Below, in pieces: positions 21,220 to 30,670 of a stretch of 64,000 nt of DNA; position 1 is the stretch's first letter; every line of letters begins with the position of its first letter. The notes beneath the pieces were generated by a model. It was not told where the DNA came from. It was given only the letters and a program-made list of their open reading frames with translations, and ran no database searches. This DNA is from Hafnia alvei (GTDB taxonomy: Bacteria > Pseudomonadota > Gammaproteobacteria > Enterobacterales > Enterobacteriaceae), in contig NZ_CP139992.1 of assembly GCF_034424155.1 (NCBI RefSeq), positions 3,426,012 through 3,490,011 of the forward strand, given 5' to 3'. A program made the position numbers and the translations under genes.

Positions 21220-21326
21220 TCCCCACCCCAACCCTCCCCTTCTCAGGGGAGGGAGCCGAACCTAGCTCTACTTTAAGTGCTCGGTCTGCCCCTCCCCCTG
21301 CGAAGGGGGAGGCTGGGAGGGGGTTC
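21220..21326. repeat. REP-like palindrome pair, copies 2 and 3 (inverted)
   Basis: Two GC-rich palindromes occur in opposite orientation between the convergent yajL and thiI. The first stem is CCCTCCCCT/AGGGGAGGG (21232-21240 with 21245-21253). The second is CCTCCCCCT/AGGGGGAGG (21291-21299 with 21304-21312). The reverse complement of the second, with its flank, closely repeats the element at 18996-19030. The paired inverted arrangement is like a BIME. No separate terminator is seen, so the hairpins may serve both genes. Confidence 0.75.
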
Positions 21327-21328
21327 AA

Positions 21329-22777
21329 TTACGGGCGATACACCTTAACGTTGTTATATCCCTGCTCTTTCAGATACAGCGCCTGCAAGCGGCTCATCAC
21401 GCCACGATCGCAGTACAACACATAGTTGCGGTTCTGATCGAGATCGCCAAACTGGGTCGCCAGTTTGTAGAATGGCAGGCTTTTCACTTCTAGCCCTTCA
21501 ATCTTCAGCGGTTTGTCTTCTTGTTCGTCGTTAGAACGGATATCCAGAACCACTTCATCGCCGCTTAATGCATCAACGGTTTCAACTTCAATAACCTGCT
21601 CGCTGGTTTGCTCGGCAATTTCACGGATATCCATGTTTTGCGCTTCGGCCACCACACGTTCAAGAATGTCGAAATCGAAGTTTTCTTCTTCGGCTTCAAT
21701 CTTGGACTTCACGGCTTTTACGGTTGGGCTTTTTGAAATCACACCGCAGAATTCAGGCATGGTTTTGGCAAAATCTTCAGTCCCAATTTCACGAGCCATA
21801 TCAATGATATGTTCTTTATCGTGTGAAATCAGCGGGCGCAGGATCAGCGTGTCAGTCACGCCGTCAATCAAACGCAGGTTGGTTAGCGTTTGGCTTGAAA
21901 CTTGTCCCAGTGCTTCACCGGTGACCAAAGCCTGAACGCCATAACGCTCTGCAACTTTCGACGCCGCACGCATCATCATACGCTTGAGGATAACGCCCAT
22001 CTGGCCATCATCGACTTTTTCCAAAATCTCACCCACCACCGGGGCAAAATCGATGGCAACAAAGCGCACACGATGGGAGCTGCCAAAACGATTCCACAGA
22101 TAATGAGCGACTTGTTTGACGCCAATTTCATGCGCGGAACCGCCCAGATTGAAGAAGCAGTAATGTACGCGACAACCACGGCGCATCAGCATATAGCTGG
22201 AAACACCCGAATCGAAGCCGCCGGAAATCAGCGACAGCACATCTTCCTGCGTACCGATTGGGTAGCCACCTAAGCCTTCATAGCGGCCTTTAATCAGCAG
22301 CAGGCGGTCGTCTTCAATTTCCAGATGAACGGTCACCTGAGGATGGGACAGTTTGACCTTCGCACTTTCAATATGCTGATTCAGACCGCCACCGACGTAG
22401 CGTTCAACTTCGATCGACGTAAAATCATGCTTACCACGACGTTTAACACGCACGCAGAAGGTTTTGCCTTCCAGCTTGTCACGGTACATTTCGAGCGTTT
22501 GCTCAAAGATGTTGTGCATATCGGTGTAAGGGCAGTCATCAACTTCTAAAATGTGATGGATCCCAGGGATTCGCGTTAAAGCGTCACGAACCTGTTCGGT
22601 GCGGCTTTCATCTTTAGCGCGAACTTCGATATGATCCCAATGGCGTACGATAGCCACTTCATCAATTTGTTTTTTCAGAACGTTGCGAATGTTCCCGGTC
22701 AGGATCTTAATAAAGCGCAAACGCACTGATTGGCTTTTGATAGTAATTTCTGGGAATAATTTAATGATAAACTTCAT
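21329..22777 (-). CDS. thiI: tRNA sulfurtransferase ThiI
   Basis: ThiI transfers sulfur from IscS persulfide to make 4-thiouridine at tRNA position 8 and supplies sulfur for the thiazole of thiamine. Its 482 residues match E. coli exactly. An N-terminal ferredoxin-like and THUMP region comes first. The PP-loop adenylation motif [13 protein letters not shown] follows, and a C-terminal rhodanese domain carries the persulfide cysteine at 456 (YCDRGVMS). It is divergent from xseB-ispA-dxs. Confidence 0.98.
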   Translation of the reverse strand: MKFIIKLFPEITIKSQSVRLRFIKILTGNIRNVLKKQIDEVAIVRHWDHIEVRAKDESRTEQVRDALTRIPGIHHILEVDDCPYTDMHNIFEQTLEMYRDKLEGKTFCVRVKRRGKHDFTSIEVERYVGGGLNQHIESAKVKLSHPQVTVHLEIEDDRLLLIKGRYEGLGGYPIGTQEDVLSLISGGFDSGVSSYMLMRRGCRVHYCFFNLGGSAHEIGVKQVAHYLWNRFGSSHRVRFVAIDFAPVVGEILEKVDDGQMGVILKRMMMRAASKVAERYGVQALVTGEALGQVSSQTLTNLRLIDGVTDTLILRPLISHDKEHIIDMAREIGTEDFAKTMPEFCGVISKSPTVKAVKSKIEAEEENFDFDILERVVAEAQNMDIREIAEQTSEQVIEVETVDALSGDEVVLDIRSNDEQEDKPLKIEGLEVKSLPFYKLATQFGDLDQNRNYVLYCDRGVMSRLQALYLKEQGYNNVKVYRP

Positions 22778-23036
22778 GATGGCAGTGGCTATTTCGTCGT
22801 GATTTACGTTAAAAGGGCTTACACTGCATGCTTAGAAATTGAGGACGCAATGTACAAGGCGCGCAGTATAGCACTAACTTGCTCACTGGCGCACTGAACC
22901 TCATCTCACGAGTTTAAAATCCGTAATTTGCCAAGTCCTACAGACTCCGGTAACGTGGCAAAAAATTCTGTCACTCCATCGCAGAACCGCTATTTATTGC
23001 AGAACACCATTACAGAACAGCGAAGATAAGACGACT

Positions 23037-23279
23037 ATGGCAAAAAAAGCACCCGCCGCGCCTAGCTTTGAACAAGCTCTGAGCGAACTAGAACAGATTG
23101 TGACTCATTTAGAATCTGGCGAACTGCCATTAGAAGACGCGCTCAATGAGTTTGAACGTGGCGTTCAGCTTGCTCGTCTTGGGCAACAGACGCTGCAACA
23201 GGCTGAACAGCGCGTACAGATCCTACTCAATGACGATAAGGACGCCCCTTTATCCCCTTTTAACGCGGATCAAGAATAA
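23037..23279 (+). CDS. xseB: Exodeoxyribonuclease VII small subunit
   Basis: XseB is the small helical subunit of exonuclease VII, which degrades single-stranded DNA together with XseA (encoded elsewhere). The 80-residue protein is the family length and has the typical [20 protein letters not shown] and [13 protein letters not shown] segments. It is first of xseB-ispA-dxs; ispA starts three bases after its stop. Confidence 0.97.
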   Translation: MAKKAPAAPSFEQALSELEQIVTHLESGELPLEDALNEFERGVQLARLGQQTLQQAEQRVQILLNDDKDAPLSPFNADQE

Positions 23280-23282
23280 AAC

Positions 23283-24188
23283 ATGGTTGTTTTTGAACAG
23301 TTACTCAAAACCTATCATCAACGCGCCGATGCCGCGTTAATACACTATATTGACCCACTGCCCTTTTCTGATGGGCAGCTGGTTGCTGCGATGCGCTATG
23401 GCGCGCTGCTCGGCGGAAAACGTCTTCGTCCTTTCTTGGTGTATGCCACCGGCGAAATGTTCGGCCTTTCATTAGATAATCTAGACGCCCCCGCTGCGGC
23501 CGTTGAATGCATTCACGCCTATTCGCTGATGCATGACGATTTACCCGCAATGGACGACGATAATCTCCGCCGTGGCCAGCCTACAAGTCATATTAAATTT
23601 GGCGAAGCCCACGCGATTTTGGCCGGCGATGCGCTGCAAACGCTGGCGTTCTCCATTTTGGCTGATAGCCCAATGCCTGCGGTTGCCGTGACCGATAGAT
23701 TGGCGATGCTTAGCGAACTGGCACAGGCCAGCGGCGTGGCAGGCATGTGCGGTGGACAAGCGTTAGATTTAGAAGCCGAAGGCAAACACGTTGATTTGCA
23801 GGCGCTTGAGCAAATTCACAGCCACAAAACGGGTGCATTAATTCGCTGTGCGATTCGAATGGGGGCTTTGGCCGCTGGTGATGCCGGACGCGCTGCGCTA
23901 CCGTTGTTAGATCGCTATGCTCAGGCCATCGGGCTTGCATTCCAAGTCCAAGACGACATTTTAGATGTGATCGGCGATAGCGCTAAAACGGGTAAACCTC
24001 AGGGTTCAGATCAAGAATTAGAGAAAAGTACTTACCCTGCATTGCTCGGCCTCGAACAGGCCCAAAATAAAGCGCTCGATCTGTACAAAGATGCAATACA
24101 TGTTCTTGAAGAGCTTGAGCAACACCACAGCATTGATACGCTGGCGTTAAAATCCTTAGCCAGTTTCATCATTGAGCGCGATAATTAA
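23283..24188 (+). CDS. ispA: Farnesyl diphosphate synthase
   Basis: IspA condenses isopentenyl and dimethylallyl diphosphates to geranyl and then farnesyl diphosphate for quinone, undecaprenol and heme O synthesis. The 301-residue chain has the first Asp-rich motif DDLPAMDDD followed by NLRRG. The second, DDILD, is in FQVQDDILDVIGD near residue 225. GGKRLRP and the HSHKTGALI loop are also present. It is tightly linked behind xseB. The product is used directly by cyoE in this window. Confidence 0.98.
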   Translation: MVVFEQLLKTYHQRADAALIHYIDPLPFSDGQLVAAMRYGALLGGKRLRPFLVYATGEMFGLSLDNLDAPAAAVECIHAYSLMHDDLPAMDDDNLRRGQPTSHIKFGEAHAILAGDALQTLAFSILADSPMPAVAVTDRLAMLSELAQASGVAGMCGGQALDLEAEGKHVDLQALEQIHSHKTGALIRCAIRMGALAAGDAGRAALPLLDRYAQAIGLAFQVQDDILDVIGDSAKTGKPQGSDQELEKSTYPALLGLEQAQNKALDLYKDAIHVLEELEQHHSIDTLALKSLASFIIERDN

Positions 24189-24244
24189 GCCAATAAAAAT
24201 AGAAACCGCCCTTCGCGCACGTTAAACGCCGATGAGTTGGAGTC

Positions 24245-24322
24245 TATACCCGAAATAATCCGAGTTGCAGTCAGGCCAACGCCTTAGACAACGATATGCA
24301 GCTTGGCATATGACGGGTATAT
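24245..24322. repeat. Short ERIC element
   Basis: TATACCCGAAATAATCCGAG at the left end and GCTTGGCATATGACGGGTAT at the right end match the two ends of the enterobacterial repetitive intergenic consensus. The central part is missing, so this is an internally deleted copy of about 78 bases (full ERIC is about 127). It lies between ispA and dxs and would be transcribed with them. Confidence 0.75.
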
Positions 24323-24354
24323 ATTGAAAAATGTAATTCAGACATGAGCCGCTA

Positions 24355-26220
24355 ATGAGTTTTGATATCGCCAAATACCCGACACTCGCACTGGTTGAAG
24401 ATCCTAACGATCTTCGCCTACTGCCGAAAGAAAGCCTGCCAAAGCTGTGCGACGAACTTCGTCAGTATCTGCTCAATAGCGTTAGCCGCTCTAGCGGACA
24501 CTTTGCCTCAGGGCTAGGCACCGTAGAACTCACGGTCGCGCTGCACTATATCTACAACACCCCATTTGATTCACTGGTTTGGGATGTCGGCCATCAGGCA
24601 TATCCGCATAAGATCCTGACCGGGCGCCGCGATCGCATTGCAACCATCCGCCAAAAAGGCGGTTTACATCCATTCCCATGGCGCGATGAAAGCGAGTACG
24701 ACGTGCTCAGCGTAGGCCACTCTTCAACATCCATCAGTGCTGGATTGGGGATGGCCGTTGCCGCCGAGCGTGAAGGCAAAAATCGTCGCACGGTTTGTGT
24801 TATTGGCGATGGAGCTATCACAGCGGGTATGGCTTTTGAAGCCATGAACCACGCAGGTGATATCAAGGCAGACATGCTCGTTATTCTGAATGATAACGAA
24901 ATGTCGATCTCCGAGAACGTGGGCGCGTTGAATAATCATCTGGCCCAATTGCTCTCCGGCAAACTCTATTCCAGCCTGCGTGAAGGCGGGAAAAAGGTAC
25001 TCTCCGGCTTGCCACCCATTAAAGAGCTGGTTAAACGTACCGAAGAACACCTTAAAGGCATGGTTGTTCCTGGAACCTTATTCGAAGAGCTCGGTTTCAA
25101 CTACATTGGCCCCGTTGATGGGCATGATGTGCAAGGCTTGGCCGCCACGCTAAAAAATATGCGTGATTTAAAAGGCCCACAGCTGCTGCATATTATGACC
25201 AAAAAAGGCAAAGGCTATGCCCCTGCCGAAAAGGATCCGATCAGCTGGCATGCGGTACCTAAATTCGATCCAGCCAGCGGAACCTTGCCCAAAAATGCCG
25301 GTGGCTTACCCACTTATTCCAAAATTTTTGGCGATTGGCTGTGTGAAACAGCGCTTGATGACAGCAAATTGATGGCGGTCACGCCAGCCATGCGCGAAGG
25401 TTCTGGCATGGTGCGATTCTCTAAAGAATACCCGCAGCAATATTTTGACGTTGCGATTGCCGAGCAGCACGCCGTGACATTCGCCGCTGGTTTAGCCATC
25501 GGTGGCTATAAACCGGTTGTTGCCATTTACTCCACGTTCCTGCAACGTGCCTATGACCAAGTCATTCACGATGTGGCACTGCAAAAACTTCCGGTTATGT
25601 TTGCTATCGATCGCAGCGGCATCGTAGGTGCGGACGGCCAAACGCATCAGGGTGCCTTTGATATCTCATTCCTGCGCTGCATCCCTAACATGGTCATCAT
25701 GACGCCAAGTGATGAAAATGAATGCCGCCAAATGCTGCATACCGGACATCAATATCAGGATGGCCCAACGGCAGTACGCTACCCACGCGGCTCAGGCACC
25801 GGCGCTACGCTAGAGCCTTTAGCCTGTCTGCCGATTGGCAAAGGCATTGTTCGTCGTCAGGGCGAGAAGATCGCCATATTAAACTTCGGCACGCTGATGC
25901 CAGATGCCTTAGTCGCCGCAGAACAGTTAAATGCCACCGTTGCTGACATGCGCTTTGTTAAGCCACTCGATGAAGCATTGGTGTTGGAACTAGCCGCCAC
26001 GCACGACGTACTGGTGACGCTAGAAGAAAATGCTATTATGGGCGGTGCTGGCAGCGGCGTGAATGAACTGCTGATGGCGAAACGTAAGCTCGTTCCTGTA
26101 CTAAACCTTGGTTTACCGGATAAATTTATCCCACAGGGGACTCAGGCTGAAGCCTTGCATGAAATTGAGTTAGATTCAGCAGGCATCGTTAGCCAGATCT
26201 CGCGCTGGTTACAAGATTAA
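24355..26220 (+). CDS. dxs: 1-deoxy-D-xylulose-5-phosphate synthase
   Basis: Dxs is the thiamine-diphosphate enzyme that joins pyruvate and glyceraldehyde-3-phosphate in the first step of the MEP isoprenoid pathway, also feeding thiamine and pyridoxal synthesis. The 621 residues match E. coli (620). The ThDP motif runs from GDGAITAGM to LNDNEMSIS. The transketolase-type central domain has [15 protein letters not shown] with the catalytic Glu, and [18 protein letters not shown] follows. It is the last gene of xseB-ispA-dxs, separated from ispA by an ERIC copy. Confidence 0.99.
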   Translation: MSFDIAKYPTLALVEDPNDLRLLPKESLPKLCDELRQYLLNSVSRSSGHFASGLGTVELTVALHYIYNTPFDSLVWDVGHQAYPHKILTGRRDRIATIRQKGGLHPFPWRDESEYDVLSVGHSSTSISAGLGMAVAAEREGKNRRTVCVIGDGAITAGMAFEAMNHAGDIKADMLVILNDNEMSISENVGALNNHLAQLLSGKLYSSLREGGKKVLSGLPPIKELVKRTEEHLKGMVVPGTLFEELGFNYIGPVDGHDVQGLAATLKNMRDLKGPQLLHIMTKKGKGYAPAEKDPISWHAVPKFDPASGTLPKNAGGLPTYSKIFGDWLCETALDDSKLMAVTPAMREGSGMVRFSKEYPQQYFDVAIAEQHAVTFAAGLAIGGYKPVVAIYSTFLQRAYDQVIHDVALQKLPVMFAIDRSGIVGADGQTHQGAFDISFLRCIPNMVIMTPSDENECRQMLHTGHQYQDGPTAVRYPRGSGTGATLEPLACLPIGKGIVRRQGEKIAILNFGTLMPDALVAAEQLNATVADMRFVKPLDEALVLELAATHDVLVTLEENAIMGGAGSGVNELLMAKRKLVPVLNLGLPDKFIPQGTQAEALHEIELDSAGIVSQISRWLQD

Positions 26221-26231
26221 ACTTCTTTCCA

Positions 26232-26282
26232 AATAACAAAGCTACCAATAACAAAGCTACCTTTCGGTAGCTTTGATTTTTT
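26232..26282 (+). terminator. Terminator of dxs with a duplicated arm
   Basis: The stem CAAAGCTACC/GGTAGCTTTG (26252-26261 with 26266-26275, loop TTTC) is followed by TTTTTT. The 15-base unit AATAACAAAGCTACC, which includes the 5' arm, is present twice in tandem (26232-26246 and 26247-26261), so either copy could pair with the 3' arm. Confidence 0.85.
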
Positions 26283-26309
26283 ATGCTTACCACACAAGCT
26301 AAGCCAATA

Positions 26310-26828
26310 TTAAGACTCGCTTGGTGCACGCCAGTCATCGGCACCAGAAGTACCGGAAACGGTATGTTCCCAAGTAATTTTACGGTATGCCAAAGACACT
26401 TTGACTAGCTGAGTGAATTCAGCTTTAACGGCATCTTGGCAATGTGGCATATGGCAATCAATATCAACGATAGTGGCATCATCCAGAATGGTTGAGAAGA
26501 AGTGCTCTTGTTTCCCTTCAATGGAGGTGCGATACCATTTCAGCTCAACTTTCGGCAACATCTCACCTGAAGCTAATGCGTTATATAACAAAGGCACGGC
26601 TTTGTTCAACGCAACGGTGAAACGAAATGGCTTATGAACACGTTGACCAGAAGGCTGACCTGATTGCGGATCGGTTGGTACAGTCACAATATGTTCAAAT
26701 TCCTGCACCAACATTTGGTCTTCATGGCCCTGAACGTAAATATTACCCACAGAATCAGAAGTGAATGCGCCAGACGTAATATTTCCCTGAGTTTTACCTT
26801 GGATGGCGATATAACATGGAGTAGGCAT
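26310..26828 (-). CDS. hcp: Type VI secretion tube protein Hcp (orphan)
   Basis: Hcp hexamers stack into the inner tube of the type VI secretion system and are secreted on firing; they also carry small effectors in their lumen. The 172-residue protein is the standard length and has the family's MPTPCYIAIQGKTQGNI start, GHEDQMLVQEFEH and KPFRFTV(A)LNKAVPLL segments. A well-spaced AAGGA site precedes the ATG. No vgrG, PAAR, sheath or baseplate gene lies nearby, so this is an orphan hcp that presumably serves a T6SS encoded elsewhere. It shares an island, at the place where E. coli has yajO, with the triple-RidA gene upstream. Confidence 0.95.
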   Translation of the reverse strand: MPTPCYIAIQGKTQGNITSGAFTSDSVGNIYVQGHEDQMLVQEFEHIVTVPTDPQSGQPSGQRVHKPFRFTVALNKAVPLLYNALASGEMLPKVELKWYRTSIEGKQEHFFSTILDDATIVDIDCHMPHCQDAVKAEFTQLVKVSLAYRKITWEHTVSGTSGADDWRAPSES

Positions 26829-27290
26829 TGCAATATCCTTATAAATAAACCGAGCTAAGTTAAAAGAGATGTTCCTTAAAAGAAAAAGAGAAGTACGTCT
26901 TTTTCTATCTCCATGCTATCTGTCTCTCTGAGAAATTTGTTGCCAATCATCAAAACGAATGTAAGCAGATATAAATCGCACCATTCATAAACTAGAAAAA
27001 AGCTTCCGTTCTGGAAATTTTAATTGGGAAAGGCCAAATAATCAGATTAATCATCCACAAAATCCGTGCACTAAGTTTTTTCTATACCGGAGATAAAAAA
27101 CATCCTTCCATCGATAGATGGAATTACATGACCAAAGAATTTTGCCTTTTGAATACAGCATGCGCTCGCCCTTTACAGAGCGAGGCTTCATTGAAATAAG
27201 GTATTAAGAGACTGCATTCCGAACCACTTAATTAAAACCATCTATTCGGATGAGTAAAGGTAGCCCGTGCAGAAACAGCGAGGCAAGGTA
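26829..27290. other. AT-rich gap between hcp and the triple-RidA gene
   Basis: About 460 bases without a recognisable gene on either strand. Its hcp-proximal part holds the hcp leader. An inverted repeat AGAAAAAGA/TCTTTTTCT (26881-26889 with 26898-26906) lies 53 bases upstream of the hcp start. I see no convincing promoter consensus or terminator for the RidA gene. Confidence 0.55.
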
Positions 27291-28562
27291 TTATGCCTTC
27301 GGAGGGGTACCTTCCTCATTGGCTACCACAACTTCTATCTGGATTAGCGCATCTTTAGGCAAATCAGCCACGCCAATAATTCTTCGAGCAGGAATACCGC
27401 CAGGGAAGAATGTTGCGTAAACGCTGTCTACTGCGGAAATATCTGCGATATTTTTAAGGGCGATATTAACTTTAACCACATCCCTCATGCTGTGTTCGAT
27501 GCTCTCTATAATTGCCTTAATATTTTTAAGGCACTGCTCAGCCTGTTCCTTTACCCCACCAGCCACCAATTTACCGGATTTAGGTTCGATAGGTAACTGG
27601 GCTGACAAATGATTGTAATGAGAAAAAGCGACAGTCTGTGTAGATAGAGAACATTTTGGCGCATTATCCGTATTGTGCGGTTCTATAATGAGCCCATGTC
27701 TGTCTTCAACGGCCTGCGGCGGTGTACCATCACCGTGTGACACCACGGCTTCTATTTGTACCAAAGCCCCCATTGGCAAGCCTGATGCAATAATCACTGT
27801 CCGTGCAGGAACATAAGCGATGGTTCGGGCAATCGCTGAATCAGGGAAAAATGTGGCGTAAACTTCGTTGACGGCTTCAAGATCCGCAAGGTTGGTTAGA
27901 AAAACACTTATCTTCACAATGTCATCAAAGGGCACGTCAATACTGTCGACAATGGCCTTAATATTTTTTAAACACTGCTTAGTTTGCTCTTTTATCCCCC
28001 CTTCCACGACTCTGCCAGTTATCGGATTAATAGGTAATTGGGCTGAAAGATTATTATAATGAGAAAAAGCGACAGTTTGTGAAGACAGGGAACAGATTGG
28101 CGCATTTACCGTGTTATTTATAAGTTTTATAAGATCACCAGATTGTGGTGCATTTGGAATTGTTCCTTCACCGTTTGAGAGTAGCACTTCAATTTGCACT
28201 AGCGCTCCCATTGGCAAAGCATCAACGGCAACGACCGTTAGCGCGGGTACATAGGTTGGGAAGAATGATTTATAAATTACACTTACAGCGTCAGCATCTT
28301 TGATATTTGTAACGAATATCGTGATGCGAACCACATCACTCATCACATGTTTGATGCTTTCTACAACGGATTTAATATTTTTAAAGCACTGCTCGGCCTG
28401 CTCATTTATACCACCAGCGACCAATTCACCTGATTTTGGATCAATCGGTAACTGAACTGAAAAATTATTATAATGAGAAAATGCGACAGTTTGTGAATAG
28501 AGTCCAATATCGCTTGGTGCATTCTGCGTGTTTCTTGCTAAGACCTCATTGTAACCGCTCAT
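27291..28562 (-). CDS. Protein of three tandem RidA (YjgF/UK114) domains
   Basis: The 423-residue protein is three RidA-type domains in a row, at about residues 14-130, 152-276 and 298-416. Each begins with a near-identical QTVAFSHYN..S.QLPI segment. RidA proteins are normally ~130-residue homotrimers that deaminate reactive enamine/imine intermediates at sites between subunits. The substrate-binding Arg (Arg105 in E. coli RidA, PARSC) is present in domain 2 (Arg254, VPART) and domain 3 (Arg393, IPARR) but is Leu108 (VPALT) in domain 1. The partner Glu (QIE) is kept in all three. Domain 2 has about eight extra residues before this site. I chose the ATG at 28562 (GGTGA site eight bases upstream) over an in-frame GTG at 28574. 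Specific substrate unknown. Confidence 0.85.
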   Translation of the reverse strand: MSGYNEVLARNTQNAPSDIGLYSQTVAFSHYNNFSVQLPIDPKSGELVAGGINEQAEQCFKNIKSVVESIKHVMSDVVRITIFVTNIKDADAVSVIYKSFFPTYVPALTVVAVDALPMGALVQIEVLLSNGEGTIPNAPQSGDLIKLINNTVNAPICSLSSQTVAFSHYNNLSAQLPINPITGRVVEGGIKEQTKQCLKNIKAIVDSIDVPFDDIVKISVFLTNLADLEAVNEVYATFFPDSAIARTIAYVPARTVIIASGLPMGALVQIEAVVSHGDGTPPQAVEDRHGLIIEPHNTDNAPKCSLSTQTVAFSHYNHLSAQLPIEPKSGKLVAGGVKEQAEQCLKNIKAIIESIEHSMRDVVKVNIALKNIADISAVDSVYATFFPGGIPARRIIGVADLPKDALIQIEVVVANEEGTPPKA

Positions 28563-28995
28563 AGTAATGTTCACCGTTAAAGATTAGAGTTTAGTGGGTT
28601 ATGTGGCAAACACAGACTCTGCAGCGCTGTCGTTCATTGCTGCGGTTGTATCCACGTAACAAACATAAAGGCCTCATAAAAAATGAAGCCTTTATTTCAA
28701 GCAAGATAAATGCCATACGTTGAAGCTCATGATATTTATCTTTTATTTTGGCAACACTGCATATAATGTTCCTCGATGATACTGAGGTTGCTTCTAATAA
28801 ATATCGGTGAACACTATTAGTTTCAGATGACGTGGGTAAAATTATGTTAGGCAGCAGAATAAGTTAATGTAAAAATTTCCACTCGCACTATGGCAGCGTA
28901 GGAGATTCCACTAAAAGGGGAAGAAATTACAGAATGAGGTATGGATTACAGCCGTATGCACAAAAGGGATTTGAGTAACTCATAGGGCGGGCTAG
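28563..28995. other. Intergenic region upstream of the triple-RidA gene
   Basis: No credible gene. It carries an imperfect hairpin AAAGGCCTCAT/ATGAAGCCTTT (28667-28677 with 28683-28693), which pairs fully (with one G-U) only as minus-strand RNA. It probably also holds the promoter of the triple-RidA gene. No consensus was assigned. Confidence 0.5.
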
Positions 28996-29033
28996 AAAAG
29001 ATTATCGCATAGCTTTTACGCCCTGCGATAATC
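28996..29033 (-). terminator. Terminator after pgpA
   Basis: A perfect 10-bp stem GATTATCGCA/TGCGATAATC (29000-29009 with 29024-29033) is followed by TTTT on the minus strand, 12 bases after the pgpA stop. It closes the rib-nusB-thiL-pgpA transcript and marks the right border of the hcp/RidA island. Confidence 0.75.
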
Positions 29034-29045
29034 TCTGAGGATGCA

Positions 29046-29576
29046 TCAACCAAATAGCGCTATCGGCCAATGATGACCAATAGCATAGATAATCACCGCA
29101 GAGAGAACACCCGCCACGATATCATCCACCATGATACCCATGCCGCCATGAACATTACGATCGAACCAGCGAATTGGCCACGGCTTCCACATATCTAGCA
29201 CACGAAAGACAAGAAAACCACCTAGCACCCATTGCCAACTATTGACTGGCAGGGCCATCAGCGTGATCCACATGCCAACAAATTCGTCCCACACAATGCT
29301 GCCATGATCGTGAGTTTTCATGTCCTTAGCCGTGCGATGACAGATATAAACCCCGATACAAATGCTAAACATCACTACCAGCGAGTAAAGCTGCCACGGT
29401 AGCTGAATCAATAATAGCCAAAACGGGATTGAGGCTAGAGACCCCATAGTGCCGGGCATAATCGGACTCAAACCACTGCCGAATCCCGTAGCCAGCAGAT
29501 GCCACGGGTTGCTCATGCGCAGGCGCGCTTTCGCTGCCTGGCTGTCATACTTGCTAATCTTTGCCAAAATGGTCAA
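29046..29576 (-). CDS. pgpA: Phosphatidylglycerophosphatase A
   Basis: PgpA is an inner-membrane phosphatase that converts phosphatidylglycerophosphate to phosphatidylglycerol. The 176-residue protein has the family motifs [28 protein letters not shown](V)GMW and [19 protein letters not shown]. The Asp and Glu residues in the latter two are expected to bind Mg2+. Several membrane segments are visible. Its start overlaps the end of thiL by 23 bases, so the two are translationally coupled. Confidence 0.97.
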   Translation of the reverse strand: MTILAKISKYDSQAAKARLRMSNPWHLLATGFGSGLSPIMPGTMGSLASIPFWLLLIQLPWQLYSLVVMFSICIGVYICHRTAKDMKTHDHGSIVWDEFVGMWITLMALPVNSWQWVLGGFLVFRVLDMWKPWPIRWFDRNVHGGMGIMVDDIVAGVLSAVIIYAIGHHWPIALFG

Positions 29577-30531
29577 ATCCTTGAAGATCTAATTCCACCT
29601 GAGCGTTACCACGCCAGAACCGCATACCATCAGCTGCAGGGGCAATTTGTCCAATGCAGGTAAAATCAGCACCCAGCAGGCCTAGTGCGACATCTAATGC
29701 ACCACGATGCAGCTCAGGAACGGTGAAACACAGCTCATAATCTTCGCCGCCGGATAACGCCCAACGCAGCGCCTGTTCAGGCGTTGTGTTATTCGTTAGG
29801 CTCGCTGACATTGGCAGGTCGTCTAAATAGAGATTAGCACCACAATCGCTGGCCTTCAGAATATGCCCCAAGTCTGAGACAACACCATCAGAAATATCAA
29901 TCGCTGAACTGGCGAGATCTCTCAGCGCTTGCCCTTGTAACACGCGCGGATGTGGGCGCAGATGGCGATGAATTAGCGCGCTGCGTTCTTCATCATTTTC
30001 GACTGAAAGCCGATTCTGCAAAATAGCCAATCCAGCAGCGCTGTCTCCCAATGTACCGGTAACATAAATCCAATCACCGATACGTGCACCGCTGCGCAAT
30101 AATGCACGCCCAGCAGGCACGAGGCCATTAATGGTATAGGTGATGCTTAACGGGCCACGGGTGGTGTCACCGCCAATTAACTGCATACCGTAATAATCAA
30201 GCTGTTCGAATAAACTGTCGCTAAAACGTGCAAGCCATGGCTCATTGATTTCAGGGAGCGTCAGAGCCAAAGAAACCCAAGCAGGATCAGCGCCCATAGC
30301 GGCTAAATCGCTTAGGTTTACAGCTAAAGATTTATAGCCTAAATCGGCGGGATCGATATCAGGTAAGAAATGGATGCCAGATACGAGGGTATCAGTGCTG
30401 ATTGCAATCAGCTGTTTTTCAGAAATAGAAAGCAGAGCACAATCATCCCCAATACCCTGCTGTACATCCCGACGAGCCGTCCGATGACGGTTAAAGTAGC
30501 GGGCAATAACATCAAATTCGCCGCATGCCAT
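29554..30531 (-). CDS. thiL: Thiamine-monophosphate kinase
   Basis: ThiL phosphorylates thiamine monophosphate to the active cofactor thiamine diphosphate. The 325 residues match E. coli. An N-terminal [10 protein letters not shown] start leads into the ATP/Mg-binding motif GDDCALL and [20 protein letters not shown] and [10 protein letters not shown], also typical of the PurM-like fold, follow. It lies between nusB and pgpA; a strong hairpin terminator sits between nusB and thiL, and thiL overlaps pgpA. The product is the cofactor of Dxs. Confidence 0.98.
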   Translation of the reverse strand: MACGEFDVIARYFNRHRTARRDVQQGIGDDCALLSISEKQLIAISTDTLVSGIHFLPDIDPADLGYKSLAVNLSDLAAMGADPAWVSLALTLPEINEPWLARFSDSLFEQLDYYGMQLIGGDTTRGPLSITYTINGLVPAGRALLRSGARIGDWIYVTGTLGDSAAGLAILQNRLSVENDEERSALIHRHLRPHPRVLQGQALRDLASSAIDISDGVVSDLGHILKASDCGANLYLDDLPMSASLTNNTTPEQALRWALSGGEDYELCFTVPELHRGALDVALGLLGADFTCIGQIAPAADGMRFWRGNAQVELDLQGFDHFGKD

Positions 30532-30592
30532 AACACATTTCCTGATTGGTTTAATGGGACCACTCTTCTGCGTCTACCTAATTTTACCCAAC

Positions 30593-30618
30593 AAAAAGGC
30601 CGGAAAACCGGCCTTTTT
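30593..30618 (-). terminator. Strong hairpin between nusB and thiL
   Basis: A perfect 11-bp stem AAAAAGGCCGG/CCGGCCTTTTT (30593-30603 with 30608-30618, loop AAAA) ends in a T-run on both strands. It lies inside an otherwise same-strand gene series, so it should end most nusB transcripts and attenuate thiL-pgpA. Confidence 0.88.
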
Positions 30619-30670
30619 GGGTGAACGAAATGGCCCGAGGGCTTCCGTCAGGTAAACCTGAACAGCAATC

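Noticed and set aside
26881-26906. AGAAAAAGA/TCTTTTTCT palindrome upstream of hcp considered as a terminator
   Set aside because: The stem is almost all A-T with an 8-base loop, too weak for intrinsic termination; no gene ends just before it.
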